Below are positions 52,600 to 61,984 of a stretch of 64,000 nucleotides of DNA, piece by piece. The first letter of the stretch is position 1, and each line of letters starts with the position of its first letter. The notes under the pieces were generated by a model, which was not told the origin of the DNA, did not search any database, and saw only the letters and a program-made list of their open reading frames with translations. The stretch spans positions 2,108,001 to 2,172,000 of the forward strand of contig NZ_JAAQTL010000001.1 of NCBI RefSeq assembly GCF_011742875.1, in the 5' to 3' direction. Position numbers and translations under genes: made by a program. Source of the stretch: Luteibacter yeojuensis (lineage in GTDB: Bacteria; Pseudomonadota; Gammaproteobacteria; Xanthomonadales; Rhodanobacteraceae).

Positions 52600-53660
52600 T
52601 GACCACCTGCCTAGTCACCGGAGGCGCCGGCTTCATAGGTTGTGCAATTTCCCATGAGCTCGTAAAGAACTTCGACAAAGTCATTGCCGTGGATAACCTG
52701 CATCCGCAGGTTCACAAGAAGAGAGAGCGGCCAGAGAACCTGGCAAGGGAAGTAGTCCTCCACTTCGGGGATGTGACAGAACCGAATATGTGGCAGGAGT
52801 TACTCGCGGATATCCAGCCGGACACGATTATTCACCTTGCGGCCGAGACCGGAACCGGACAATCCTTGACGGAAGGATCGCGTCACGCAAGTGTCAATGT
52901 TGTCGGCACGACTCAGATGCTCGATGCGCTGGCGCGGTACGAGATACGTCCGCAAAGGTTTGTGCTGTCTAGCAGTCGCGCTGTCTATGGCGAGGGTGCA
53001 TGGGCAAACGCCGAGGGAATGAACATTTACCCGGGACAGCGGTCCTCCGCGATGCTCGAGTCTGGAACATGGGATTTTCCTGGCCTGCGTGCGCAGCCGT
53101 TCAGCGCGGACACAACCCATCCAGCCCCCACGAGCATCTACGGCGCAACCAAACTCGTCCAAGAGCACATTCTGAACGCGTGGGCGCTATCGTTCGGCTC
53201 CTCAGTAAACATCGTCCGCCTGCAAAACGTCTTCGGGCCAGGACAGTCTTTGACGAATCCTTACACAGGGATCGTTTCCCTCTTCGCTCGCCTCGCCAAG
53301 TCCGGAAAAAGCATCCCCGTTTATGAAGATGGGGCCATGCTGCGAGATTTTGTGTTCATCGATGACGTCGCGCGTGCCATCGTCAGCGCCGCGTTGACAG
53401 AACGAACCGGGGTCCTTGCAGACATCGGCACCGGAGCCTCTCTGTCCATTGCGGACATTGCCAGAATCACCGCCGATATCTACAACGCACCCGCGCCTCA
53501 TATTACTGGCCAGTACCGGAACGGTGATGTTCGTCACGCTGCATGCCGGATTCACCTCGCCGCTCAGCAACTCGGGTGGACTCCTGCTGTCACAGCCGAA
53601 GAGGGTATCAGGCGCCTTTGCACCTGGATCGACAACTTGAACGAGATAGCGACCGCATGA
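52599..53660 (+). CDS. NAD-dependent sugar epimerase/dehydratase (SDR)
   Basis: A 353-residue extended short-chain dehydrogenase acting on a nucleotide sugar. The NAD-binding [18 protein letters not shown], the DVTEPNMW segment, HLAAETGTGQSL and the catalytic pair in SIYGATK (Tyr-x3-Lys) are present, with SSSRAVYGEG before it. NVFGPGQSLTNPYTGIVSLF is the substrate-binding part seen in GalE/WcaG-like enzymes. Its start overlaps the acyltransferase stop and its end overlaps the GT2 start. It provides an activated sugar for the O-antigen; which one cannot be told. Confidence 0.9.
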   Translation: MTTCLVTGGAGFIGCAISHELVKNFDKVIAVDNLHPQVHKKRERPENLAREVVLHFGDVTEPNMWQELLADIQPDTIIHLAAETGTGQSLTEGSRHASVNVVGTTQMLDALARYEIRPQRFVLSSSRAVYGEGAWANAEGMNIYPGQRSSAMLESGTWDFPGLRAQPFSADTTHPAPTSIYGATKLVQEHILNAWALSFGSSVNIVRLQNVFGPGQSLTNPYTGIVSLFARLAKSGKSIPVYEDGAMLRDFVFIDDVARAIVSAALTERTGVLADIGTGASLSIADIARITADIYNAPAPHITGQYRNGDVRHAACRIHLAAQQLGWTPAVTAEEGIRRLCTWIDNLNEIATA

Positions 53661-54604
53661 ATTTCGGTAAGCCGCCAGTACACAGCGCAGGACATATCCG
53701 GGTCCACTCTGTTCTATACGGTAACGAACTGGACCGGATCATTACGACCGTCAAGCATCTGAATCGTGCAGCAGACCTGGCCATTGCTGCCGGTGCCGCT
53801 GAATCCGTCACTTTAATTTACGGCGACAGCTCACCACACCCTCTATTTTCTGACGAAGATGTCGCACGTCTTAAGAGTGAGTGCTATGCCATCGCCAACA
53901 TCGAATATCACTTCTTCGACTCCAACCTCGGCTCTGCATTGGGTCATAACACACTCCTCGCGGCAGCCGCCAACTCGCTAACGGCAGGCGTGGCGGTAGA
54001 TAGCGTGTTGATCATGAACCCCGATGTCATGTTAGCACCCGATGCATTGATCGAATTGGCTCGCCCGCTTTTCGACACCAAGGTTGCGATGGTCGAGGCA
54101 CGCCAGCTGCCGATCGAACATCCAAAGGAATACAACCGATCTACAGGGGAGACCGGCTGGGCCACCACAGCCTGCGCCCTCATTCCCTTTGCCGTTTGCC
54201 AGGAATTGGGCGGCTTCGATAACGAGTCCTTCTTCCTCTACTGCGATGATGTTGATTTTTCCTGGCGGGCTAGGATTGAAGGTTACAAGATCATCTACCA
54301 ACCTTCAGCCACCGCCTTCCACGATAAGCGACTCGACAAGAGGGGGCGCTGGGCTCCTACGCACTCTGAGCGCTATTACTCTGCGGAGGCCGCGCTCCTT
54401 ATGGCGCATAAGTATTCGCGCCCAGGGATCTTGAAGGATCTACTCAAGCAATTCGCAGACTCACCGGAGGATCACATCCGGCTTGCAGCAGCAAATTTCT
54501 TGCAGCGTAAGGAGGAAGGACGCCTGCCCGCTCCGATAGATCCCGGTCACAAGGTTTCGGTCTTCGATGGCCCCTTCTACACTAAACACCGATTCGAGCT
54601 CTGA
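53657..54604 (+). CDS. GT2 glycosyltransferase (rhamnosyltransferase-like)
   Basis: A 315-residue family 2 glycosyltransferase similar in pattern to WbbL-type rhamnosyltransferases. Visible parts: HSVLYGNELDRIITTVKHL at the start, NLGSALGHNTLL, SVLIMNPDVMLAPDALIEL (acidic metal site), ELGGFDNESFFLYCDDVDFSWRARIEGYKI with the catalytic-site acidic cluster, and ATAFHDKRLDKRG. ATG at 53657 overlaps the preceding stop (ATGA). dTDP-rhamnose could come from the rml genes at the right end of the window, though rmlC and rmlD are not visible here. Confidence 0.88.
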   Translation: MNFGKPPVHSAGHIRVHSVLYGNELDRIITTVKHLNRAADLAIAAGAAESVTLIYGDSSPHPLFSDEDVARLKSECYAIANIEYHFFDSNLGSALGHNTLLAAAANSLTAGVAVDSVLIMNPDVMLAPDALIELARPLFDTKVAMVEARQLPIEHPKEYNRSTGETGWATTACALIPFAVCQELGGFDNESFFLYCDDVDFSWRARIEGYKIIYQPSATAFHDKRLDKRGRWAPTHSERYYSAEAALLMAHKYSRPGILKDLLKQFADSPEDHIRLAAANFLQRKEEGRLPAPIDPGHKVSVFDGPFYTKHRFEL

Positions 54605-54605
54605 C

Positions 54606-56456
54606 ATGGCCCTGTACGAGAATCCATTTCATCACGACAACGTTTACGGACATGTTGTCACGCTCTTATCGAAACATACGGCCGGAGCAACTGGGCTACA
54701 TCTCGATTTTGGCTGCAACGTTGGGCCGATTGCCGAATCGATCCGTGACGACCTTGCCCGCGAGTACATCGGTTTCGATATCGATGAAGACGCTCTCCAG
54801 ATTCTACGGGGGCGCGGTTTCGATGCACATCGGGCCGACCTTACTAGGGTCGAAGAAACCGAACAGCAGATTCTGAAGCTTGTAGCCGGCCGAAGCGTAG
54901 CATCTATTTCCATTATTGATACGCTTGAACACCTCCCCAATGGCCCTGATGTACTCTCGATGCTTCGTCGCATCGCAGCTTCTCACAACGCCTCCCTGGT
55001 GACATCCGTACCCAACGTTGCGCACAGAGACGTCGGATTCAAGCTGGCTTTCGGAAAATGGGACTACACCCCTAAAGGGTTGCTCGACTATACGCACGTG
55101 CATTTCTTCACGGAAGATGGGCTGCGTGCAATGATGAACCAAGCCGGCTGGCACGAAACTGCCTCCCATGATGTCTTCGTGGAGATCAGCGACCAACACT
55201 TTCCAGCTAACCACCCAGCCATCGCTACATCGTCGTCTCTTCACCGATTCCTGGGCACATTGCGAGCCTCCATCGATTCGAATGATCGGGTGAACCAGTT
55301 CATTCGGCTCTGGCTTCCCGGCCCATCCAAAGGACGGGGGCATGTCAGACATGAGGAAGCCAAGCCGCGTCCGTTTCTCACTGTAGTGACGCGAACGCAA
55401 GGCCGTCGACTGGACACGCTGCGAGATGTCTTATTGTGTCTTTCGGCACAGTCCGATCCGGATTTCGAAGTCTGCGTCATTGGTCACAAGCTCACCGAGA
55501 GTGGGCGCCTTGCTGTCGAGCGAATTATCGAGGACACAAACTCCGACTTACGACACCGCATACGACTAATCAAGATAGATTCCGGCAATCGTACGCGACC
55601 GCTCAATGTCGGCTTTCGCGAAGCGCGGGGAGAATACGTCGCGATCCTCGACGACGACGATGTTGTTCTCGGCCACTGGGTTGAAGAATTCAAAAAGCTG
55701 GCTGACAAGGCGCCGGGCACTGTATTGCGCGCCGCGAACGTCGCGCAGTTGTGGCAACCCGTGCGGACCAGCGTAGGGACTCAGGCCGTTAGGGCCGTGG
55801 GATCGCCTCGGCTTTGCTACCCAACTAAGTTTGACTACCTCGACCATCTGATCGAAAACGCAACCCCGCCAGTGTCATTGGCATTCCCGCGTTCCGCTTT
55901 TGCCGATCTCCGCATCGAGTTCGATGAATCGCTAACAACTACCGAGGACTGGGATTTTCTGATGCGTACGGTGGCCGTCTGTGGCACCTCATCATCAGAC
56001 GAAATCACATCGATTTATCGGCAGTGGGATGGTGCCGAGTCATCCTTCACGGTGCATACCAAACAGGAATGGTTAGACAATCATCACGCCATATGGCGAA
56101 AACTCGACGCAATTCCGTTGCTTCTTCCGGAGGGTAGCGCGGCGAAGATACGTCGACTTCTTTCAGATTATCATGCGAGACACGGCGGACGACGCGGCCC
56201 CGCCCCGGATGCTCTCCATGAGACAGAACAGTACGAGGATTGCCTGCGCGAGGAGATTCACGGGCTACTACATAGCCGGTCCTGGCAGATCACCGCTCCA
56301 TTGCGATTCATCAGCATAGTTCTTGGGCGACGCAATGGGTTTCCGATGCTTTGGGCCATGAACGGCCAAGAGCTCGAAGCCACCAAGACGGCGATACTCA
56401 CCTCGCGCTCCATGCGCGTGGCTGCCAAGATAAAGCGGCTCTTAGCGAGACGCTGA
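54606..56456 (+). CDS. Methyltransferase-GT2 fusion protein
   Basis: A 616-residue fusion. Residues about 15-200 form a class I SAM-dependent methyltransferase (LHLDFGCNVGPIAESI as the SAM motif, YIGFDIDEDAL, SIIDTLEHLPNGPDVLSMLRRI, FFTEDGLRAMMNQAGW). Residues about 265-510 form a GT2 domain (FLTVVTRTQGRRLDTLRDVLLCLSAQ, RTRPLNVGFREARGEYVAILDDDDVVLGHW with the acidic metal site, TTEDWDFLMRTV). ATG at 54606 is one base past the previous stop. In ABC-dependent O-antigen systems methylation of the non-reducing end often stops growth, so this could be the chain terminator; that is inference. GC is low as in neighbouring genes. Confidence 0.88.
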   Translation: MALYENPFHHDNVYGHVVTLLSKHTAGATGLHLDFGCNVGPIAESIRDDLAREYIGFDIDEDALQILRGRGFDAHRADLTRVEETEQQILKLVAGRSVASISIIDTLEHLPNGPDVLSMLRRIAASHNASLVTSVPNVAHRDVGFKLAFGKWDYTPKGLLDYTHVHFFTEDGLRAMMNQAGWHETASHDVFVEISDQHFPANHPAIATSSSLHRFLGTLRASIDSNDRVNQFIRLWLPGPSKGRGHVRHEEAKPRPFLTVVTRTQGRRLDTLRDVLLCLSAQSDPDFEVCVIGHKLTESGRLAVERIIEDTNSDLRHRIRLIKIDSGNRTRPLNVGFREARGEYVAILDDDDVVLGHWVEEFKKLADKAPGTVLRAANVAQLWQPVRTSVGTQAVRAVGSPRLCYPTKFDYLDHLIENATPPVSLAFPRSAFADLRIEFDESLTTTEDWDFLMRTVAVCGTSSSDEITSIYRQWDGAESSFTVHTKQEWLDNHHAIWRKLDAIPLLLPEGSAAKIRRLLSDYHARHGGRRGPAPDALHETEQYEDCLREEIHGLLHSRSWQITAPLRFISIVLGRRNGFPMLWAMNGQELEATKTAILTSRSMRVAAKIKRLLARR

Positions 56457-56530
56457 GGTACGCGTTCCGGTGCGGAGGCGCCGGAACCGAAGATATTGCG
56501 GTGGATACCGCTCAAGGGGGGGGAGACAAA

Positions 56531-58561
56531 TTGAAGGCGAGTGTTAGGCGAACGGCCATCTGGGCAGCTGTGCAAGTGTGCGTATTTGCTGCTACATGGC
56601 TCCTTGTTCTCAAGGTGGACCCCTACGTCTCCGTAGGAACGTCTTTGGCCATTCAGTCAGTGAATGCGCTCTTCGTGGCATTGCTGGCGGTCGCATTATC
56701 CGCAACGACGGGACGAGCCCTTTTTGCGATTCTTATCGCGGGCGGCTTTCACGCACTTCTCGTTTACGCTGATCGCGTCAAATCTTCTGTCCTGCATGCG
56801 CACGTCATTTATGCGGACTCGCACATTGTTCCGATGCTCTTGTTGGACCCTTCGCTTGTCTTTGGGTTCATCGTCAAGTCGCCTTGGCACGCTGTAATCG
56901 GCCTCACCGTAACCGTCGCCACTCTGGTATTCGCTTGGAAAGGGCATAAGCTCAGAGCACCCGCGGTCGCGCGCCTGCTTGTCACCGTCGGTTCTCTCGC
57001 AATCTTTGCCACATTCCTCTTTTCTGCGCGAGGCATAGCACCGACTGATCCCCAGTGGAATGTATTTCAGCAAACCGACGAGACACCTCTCTATGGGGTA
57101 ATGGCGAACATCGTGTATGGCATGCGCGCCTCGGCCCCGGTGGCACCACCAGGTGATCCGAACAGTCAACAAAGACTAATTTCTTCGCTGCCTATTCGGA
57201 ATGCAGAGGCCAAATTAACTCGAGCGAATACCATTACGCCGGATATCGTTATCGTCCAGAGCGAGTCCCTATTCGATCCGTCAACACTATGTGGTACGCA
57301 TGACGACAGTCAGTTGCCGGCAATCACCTCGGGGCGTCACGGCGATCTTATGGTGCCTGTGTTCGGCGGGCGGACGTTACAGACGGAGTTCGAGACGCTT
57401 ACTGGGCTTCCGGTCGCGATGTTCCCGAATGCTAACTTCTCCTACCTGGATCTGATTCCGGGCTCCCTGAATGCCCTGCCTCGCGAACTCAGCCGCCTGG
57501 GTTACCGAACCATCGCCATTCACCCAAACGACCGGAATTTCTGGAGACGTAGCTATGCATTTCCCGCGATGGGCTTCGATTCATTTATCGACATACGTTC
57601 ATTTTCAGGTGTCGACGTGGGCGCCGGAGGGCATGTAACTGATAAGGCTCTCATGACGGCAGCATTATCCGAGATTGATGCAGATAAGGGGCCCTCGTTC
57701 ATCTTCGTCATCACCATGGAAAACCATGGGCCATGGGGTGGCCATGGCACAAGCGAACTGGATGACTACACAGGAAGAGCTCAGGAGGCGGACGCAGCAT
57801 GGCGGAACCTAACAGAGCAATTAGCGAAACGCGGAAGACCCGCAATCGCTGTTTTGTATGGGGACCATCTACCGGGGCTGCCCGAAACATATTCGTCGCG
57901 ATGCTTCAAGGACGGCCAGCCACCTGAGCGGCATATGCCGCCTGTAGCTGTCTGGTCCAACATCCCAGGCGATGACCGGCCACCGCCGACAGCTAGCTTC
58001 CTCATACCCGGTTGGATTCTCGATACGGCGCACCTGCCACGGTCGCAGCTCTTCGCAATTAACGGAGCTATCGGCCTGATCGCAGAGCAAGACGGGATGG
58101 CGGCAGTTGACCGATTGAAGACTGATTACGCAGCTTCTGCGTGGAATTGGCTCAGGAACTCCGATCCGGTGCTGCACTCACGCGCACCGCTCAAGCCCAA
58201 CGCAATCGCAAAGATGCTCACTCACTCGCTCGTCAAGGGACATCGGGGATCCTGGACCCCCCAAGACCTCCTGATTGACGCCACCCCGACCCCCGATGCA
58301 GCCGTCGTTCTACAACTGGACGGAAAGACCAGAAGCATCACTTTCCGGCCATACCCGGGCTCGAGCTCCTGCGACGAAACCGATCCTATTGAGGTAAGGG
58401 TCGACGGGCGCGTAGTCGGGCGGATAAGGGGCGCTCCCGGAGCTAACCTAGCAACAATAAATACCACCGACGCCTCGAAATTGTCACTCATGAGCACCCC
58501 AGAGTCAGGTGTAGCGAAGTGCCAGAGCACCGTAATTCGAGTGGTACAAGTGGACAGGTAG
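56531..58561 (+). CDS. LtaS/MdoB-like phosphoglycerol transferase (sulfatase fold)
   Basis: A 676-residue membrane enzyme with four or five N-terminal helices (about 1-165) and a periplasmic sulfatase-fold domain (about 220-560). It resembles lipoteichoic-acid synthase and MdoB. The metal Glu lies in IVQSESLFD, the nucleophile Thr would be in FGGRTLQTEFETLTG (LtaS has a matching T-x3-EF pattern), and ITMENHGPW and LYGDHLPGLPE supply metal ligands. The remaining 100 residues look like a beta-rich add-on. I chose TTG at 56531 because GGGGGGAGA lies just before it; GTG at 56501 is an alternative. It probably adds glycerol phosphate or a similar group to the O-antigen or lipid A core. Its stop abuts the wzt stop. 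Confidence 0.85.
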   Translation: MKASVRRTAIWAAVQVCVFAATWLLVLKVDPYVSVGTSLAIQSVNALFVALLAVALSATTGRALFAILIAGGFHALLVYADRVKSSVLHAHVIYADSHIVPMLLLDPSLVFGFIVKSPWHAVIGLTVTVATLVFAWKGHKLRAPAVARLLVTVGSLAIFATFLFSARGIAPTDPQWNVFQQTDETPLYGVMANIVYGMRASAPVAPPGDPNSQQRLISSLPIRNAEAKLTRANTITPDIVIVQSESLFDPSTLCGTHDDSQLPAITSGRHGDLMVPVFGGRTLQTEFETLTGLPVAMFPNANFSYLDLIPGSLNALPRELSRLGYRTIAIHPNDRNFWRRSYAFPAMGFDSFIDIRSFSGVDVGAGGHVTDKALMTAALSEIDADKGPSFIFVITMENHGPWGGHGTSELDDYTGRAQEADAAWRNLTEQLAKRGRPAIAVLYGDHLPGLPETYSSRCFKDGQPPERHMPPVAVWSNIPGDDRPPPTASFLIPGWILDTAHLPRSQLFAINGAIGLIAEQDGMAAVDRLKTDYAASAWNWLRNSDPVLHSRAPLKPNAIAKMLTHSLVKGHRGSWTPQDLLIDATPTPDAAVVLQLDGKTRSITFRPYPGSSSCDETDPIEVRVDGRVVGRIRGAPGANLATINTTDASKLSLMSTPESGVAKCQSTVIRVVQVDR

Positions 58562-59926
58562 CTAGGCAGTTCGGGAGAGACTGATCCTATGCATGGGAAT
58601 GCCGATCAGGCCGGTACTGACGCTGGAGGAATGACTGGTTAAGATCAGGGCGTCGTGCATCCATTGATGCACGATGTGGGATTGCTGACTGCCATCGGAA
58701 ACGGCGATCGATATCGAATATTCGCCCGCTGGCAGTACCGGCATTCGGAAGTCGAATCGAGCCACCCACGCATCTGACGCTTCCGCCTGTACTCGCTGAT
58801 CTACGTACGACAGATAGGTGTTGTCACCGAACAGAGAGATTCCCTGTTTATTTCGGACGAGGAATCCAACAATAAGGTTGGACAGTCGTTCCTTGACACG
58901 TATTGCTACAACCAATGATACCGCCTCGCCTCCTATCACCACGCGAAGGGGAGAGCCGCGGTCGTCCAGCAATTTTGCACCAGTGACCTTTGCCCCCCCC
59001 TTGCCAAAATTCTCGGCTGTTTCATTGAACTGGATCACTTCCAGGTCATTTCGAAGATTCGAATGAAGAATGAAGTCGCGTCGTGTATCGATGAAATCGT
59101 CCATAGAAGACAGTCTCTCGCCGTTATCCGCGATGTCTTTGCTCCACGACTTTTCCGCTACCGCCAGCTGCTCGTCGCCACCCTGATCACTTCTATACAT
59201 ATCCGCGAGGTAGGCTTCGGTAACTTGCTTCGGGTTTGCGTCGAGGCGAACCCTCCCGTCATGCAGCCAGATTGCACGATCGCACAATGCCGTTACAGTC
59301 GTACTGTCATGGCTGACAAAGAGCAATGTCCCCCCACGCGCTTTGAATCCATGCAGGAAACGCATGCATTTCTGCACGAAATACGCGTCGCCAACAGCCA
59401 AGGCCTCGTCGACTACCAAGACATCCGCATTTACATGTGCGATAACTGCGAAGGCCAAGCGCATGAACATGCCGCTTGAATACGTCTTGACGGGCTGATC
59501 AATGTATTCCCCAATGTCGGCGAATGCTTCGATATCGCCGTATCGAGCGTCAACCTCATCTTCCGAGAGGCCTAGGATCTGGCCACTCATGTAGACGTTT
59601 TCCTTGCCAGTGAACTCCGGATTGAAACCCGCGCCAAGCTCCAATAGCGCAGCCACGCGACCATGCACCCGGCTAGTTCCAGCCGAGGAGTCAAGCGTCC
59701 CACACAAAATCTGCAACAGAGTAGATTTCCCGGACCCATTGCGACCGATCAGGGCAACCGTCTCACCTCGACCCACGGAAAACGATATGTCCCGGAGAAC
59801 GACGTGCTCACGGAAAAAATTTCGCCGTCCACGGAACAGCATTTGCCACAAACGGTGCGCCGGGCTCTCGTAAATCGAGTAACTCTTGCAGAGCGAGGTA
59901 ACCTCGATAGCGATATCAGACAACAT
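58562..59926 (-). CDS. wzt: O-antigen ABC transporter ATPase Wzt with C-terminal binding domain
   Basis: A 454-residue ATP-binding subunit exporting undecaprenyl-linked O-antigen. The ATPase part (about 1-255) shows Walker A IGRNGSGKST, the Wzt-type loop LLELGAGFNPEFTGKENVY, signature YSSGMFMRLAFA and Walker B VLVVDEALAVGD. A C-terminal extension of about 180 residues (from about 270) has the beta-sandwich pattern of Wzt_C domains (VTGAKLLDDRG, VRVKERLSNLIVGFLVRNKQG, LPAGEYSISIAVSDG), which in E. coli O9a binds the capped end of the glycan. ATG at 59926 overlaps the end of wzm by 11 bp. Its stop lies exactly next to that of the convergent phosphotransferase gene. Confidence 0.93.
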   Translation of the reverse strand: MLSDIAIEVTSLCKSYSIYESPAHRLWQMLFRGRRNFFREHVVLRDISFSVGRGETVALIGRNGSGKSTLLQILCGTLDSSAGTSRVHGRVAALLELGAGFNPEFTGKENVYMSGQILGLSEDEVDARYGDIEAFADIGEYIDQPVKTYSSGMFMRLAFAVIAHVNADVLVVDEALAVGDAYFVQKCMRFLHGFKARGGTLLFVSHDSTTVTALCDRAIWLHDGRVRLDANPKQVTEAYLADMYRSDQGGDEQLAVAEKSWSKDIADNGERLSSMDDFIDTRRDFILHSNLRNDLEVIQFNETAENFGKGGAKVTGAKLLDDRGSPLRVVIGGEAVSLVVAIRVKERLSNLIVGFLVRNKQGISLFGDNTYLSYVDQRVQAEASDAWVARFDFRMPVLPAGEYSISIAVSDGSQQSHIVHQWMHDALILTSHSSSVSTGLIGIPMHRISLSRTA

Positions 59927-60749
59927 CAGCAAAGCCGTTCTTCGTGCGCCAGAACCACCAAAATCCCGTAGTACATATTGATATCGCTGCAAAGGAATAC
60001 CAAAGCAATCCAATCCAATCCGGCCAGTTGCCACTTAGCGTGATCAAGCGCAACTGTGTTACAGGAAACGTAAGCGGGTTGATGGACAGCCATGGCCTGA
60101 ATTGCAGGGGAACCAGGTCGATTGGAAATAGTATCGGACTAAGGTACATCAAGAGCATCGTGAGGATCCCAGTCACCTGCGCAAGGTCCCGAATGAACAC
60201 CCCTAGAGATGATAGGAACAATATAACGCCATATGTCAGCACAAGAAATGGAAGAAGGACGAGAGGGACGGCAATCCATGTGATAGGCACTCCGCCGCCG
60301 AACCATAATTCGCCTGCTGCAAGAATGAGCAATGACACCAGCAGATTGATCGCCGCACTTCCTAGTACGACCCCCGGGAGCAGCTCAAGCGGAAAAACGA
60401 CCTTTTTTACGTAGTTCGAATTTTGCAATATCAGAAGAGGTGAGCGGTTGATGCACTCAGCCAGGAATGTGAAGAGTATCAACCCTGAAAAAAGTACCAA
60501 GGTGAAGTTTCTTCCACCAACACCCCACTTCGCGTTAAGAACAATGCCGAATACGAACGAGAACACGACCAGGAGAGATAGTGGGTTGAGCAGCGCCCAA
60601 AAGATTCCCAACACCGATCCTTTGTATCGGATCCTGACATCACGGTCCACTAATCGCGCATAAAGCGAACGATTGGCGAAAATGGAAAGGAAGCCGCCTG
60701 TGAGATACCAGATCACACCTGCACGACGACGCTCAGGGATAGGCATCAT
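59916..60749 (-). CDS. wzm: O-antigen ABC transporter permease Wzm
   Basis: A 277-residue permease of the ABC-2 type with six helices, forming the channel through which finished lipid-linked O-antigen crosses the inner membrane. Family marks: YARLVDRDVRIRYKGSVLGIFWALLNPL near the N-terminus, ILQNSNYVKKVVFPLELLP, and MYLSPILFPIDLVP with NPLTFPVTQLR. Its start overlaps the metB stop by 4 bp and its end overlaps wzt by 11 bp, so metB-wzm-wzt form one operon. A Wzm/Wzt pair implies the ABC-dependent rather than the Wzx/Wzy pathway; no wzx or wzy is visible. Confidence 0.94.
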   Translation of the reverse strand: MMPIPERRRAGVIWYLTGGFLSIFANRSLYARLVDRDVRIRYKGSVLGIFWALLNPLSLLVVFSFVFGIVLNAKWGVGGRNFTLVLFSGLILFTFLAECINRSPLLILQNSNYVKKVVFPLELLPGVVLGSAAINLLVSLLILAAGELWFGGGVPITWIAVPLVLLPFLVLTYGVILFLSSLGVFIRDLAQVTGILTMLLMYLSPILFPIDLVPLQFRPWLSINPLTFPVTQLRLITLSGNWPDWIGLLWYSFAAISICTTGFWWFWRTKNGFADVV

Positions 60750-61909
60750 CGGAGTGCGGCATCCAACTCGTCACGCAGGTCATCGACGTCCTCGGTTCCG
60801 ACAGAAAGGCGCACCAAGCTGTCGCTGATGCCCAGTCGACGCCGCGTGACTGGCGGAATGGAAGCGTGCGTCATGATCGCAGGATGCTCAATCAGACTTT
60901 CGACCCCGCCCAATGACTCAGCCAGGGCAAACAATTTGCATCTTTCCAACATCCTTCGAGCCTTTCGGAGCCCGCCGCCCACCTCGATGCTGATGATTCC
61001 GCCGAAGCCGGTCATCTGCTTGCGTGCGAGAGAATGCTGGGGATGGCTCTTAAGTCCGGGGTAGATCACGCGCGACACCCCTGGGTGCCTTTCGAGCCAA
61101 GATGCCAAAGCCAGTGCGGATTGACAGTGCGCCTTCATGCGCAGATGCAGCGTCTTGAGACCCCGCAGCGCCAAGAAGGAATCGAATGGCCCGGCAACCG
61201 CTCCAGTGGAGTTCTGTAAGAATGCCATCTCTTCGGCCAACTCACGCTTCGCGGCCACAACCAAACCGCCAACAATATCTGAATGCCCATTGAGATATTT
61301 CGTCGCGGAATGCAGCACGAGGTCAGCACCGTACTCAATTGGGCGCTGTACGAGGGGCGATGCAAAAGTGTTATCCACCACAAAGACTAATTTATGCTTG
61401 CTGGCAAACGCCCCAACTGCCTCAAGGTTCACCAGCTTAAGCATCGGGTTGGTCGGTGTTTCCGCCCATATCATCCGTGTATTGGGGCGTAGGGCGGCCC
61501 GCAAAGCCTTGGCATCGTTTAAGTCGACAAAGGAGAAATCGAGCCCAGCAGATCGGCGGCGTACCTTGTCGAACAGCCGGAAGGTGCCACCGTACAGATC
61601 GTCCATCGCTATGACATGGCTGCCCGAGTCGAGAAGATCGAGCACCGTAGCTGCTCCGGCGAGGCCCGACGCGAACGCAAAGCCGGCCACACCTCCTTCC
61701 AGGTCCGCAACGCAGCGCTCATATGCCATTCGCGTCGGATTCTGGGTGCGGGAATATTCATATCCCCGGTGGCGCCCCGGGCTCTCCTGTACATAGGTCG
61801 AGGTGGCATAGATCGGCACCATAATGGCGCCGGTCGATGGGTCCGGCTGCTGCCCCGCGTGGATAGCCCTGGTCCCCAGTCCTAGGGGCTTTGAACGTTT
61901 CATTGACAT
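60746..61909 (-). CDS. metB: Cystathionine gamma-synthase/lyase (PLP enzyme)
   Basis: A 387-residue PLP enzyme of the Cys/Met metabolism family. It opens [32 protein letters not shown]; the Schiff-base Lys lies in [17 protein letters not shown], and [12 protein letters not shown] and [11 protein letters not shown] are typical. It would make cystathionine from cysteine and an activated homoserine (synthase) or cleave cystathionine (lyase); sequence alone does not decide. The name follows the Xanthomonas LPS-locus border gene. A second ATG two codons in (61903) is nearly as good, with AGAGG nine bases before it. It is first in the metB-wzm-wzt operon, so methionine metabolism and O-antigen export share a transcript. 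Confidence 0.93.
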   Translation of the reverse strand: MSMKRSKPLGLGTRAIHAGQQPDPSTGAIMVPIYATSTYVQESPGRHRGYEYSRTQNPTRMAYERCVADLEGGVAGFAFASGLAGAATVLDLLDSGSHVIAMDDLYGGTFRLFDKVRRRSAGLDFSFVDLNDAKALRAALRPNTRMIWAETPTNPMLKLVNLEAVGAFASKHKLVFVVDNTFASPLVQRPIEYGADLVLHSATKYLNGHSDIVGGLVVAAKRELAEEMAFLQNSTGAVAGPFDSFLALRGLKTLHLRMKAHCQSALALASWLERHPGVSRVIYPGLKSHPQHSLARKQMTGFGGIISIEVGGGLRKARRMLERCKLFALAESLGGVESLIEHPAIMTHASIPPVTRRRLGISDSLVRLSVGTEDVDDLRDELDAALR

Positions 61910-61955
61910 AATCCTCTACAGACGGGCGGGAGCCGGTGAATGGAATCGGGGCAGT

Positions 61956-61984
61956 ATCTTAGTGGACACCTGCTCACAGTTTAA
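61956..61984 (-). promoter_or_regulatory. Predicted promoter of metB-wzm-wzt
   Basis: On the minus strand TTAAAC (61984-61979), 17-bp spacer, TAAGAT (61961-61956, four of six). A TTAAC-ATTTC-GTTAA dyad (61981-61995) overlaps the -35 side and may be an operator. I found no tandem AGACGTCT-type met boxes here. Confidence 0.4.
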
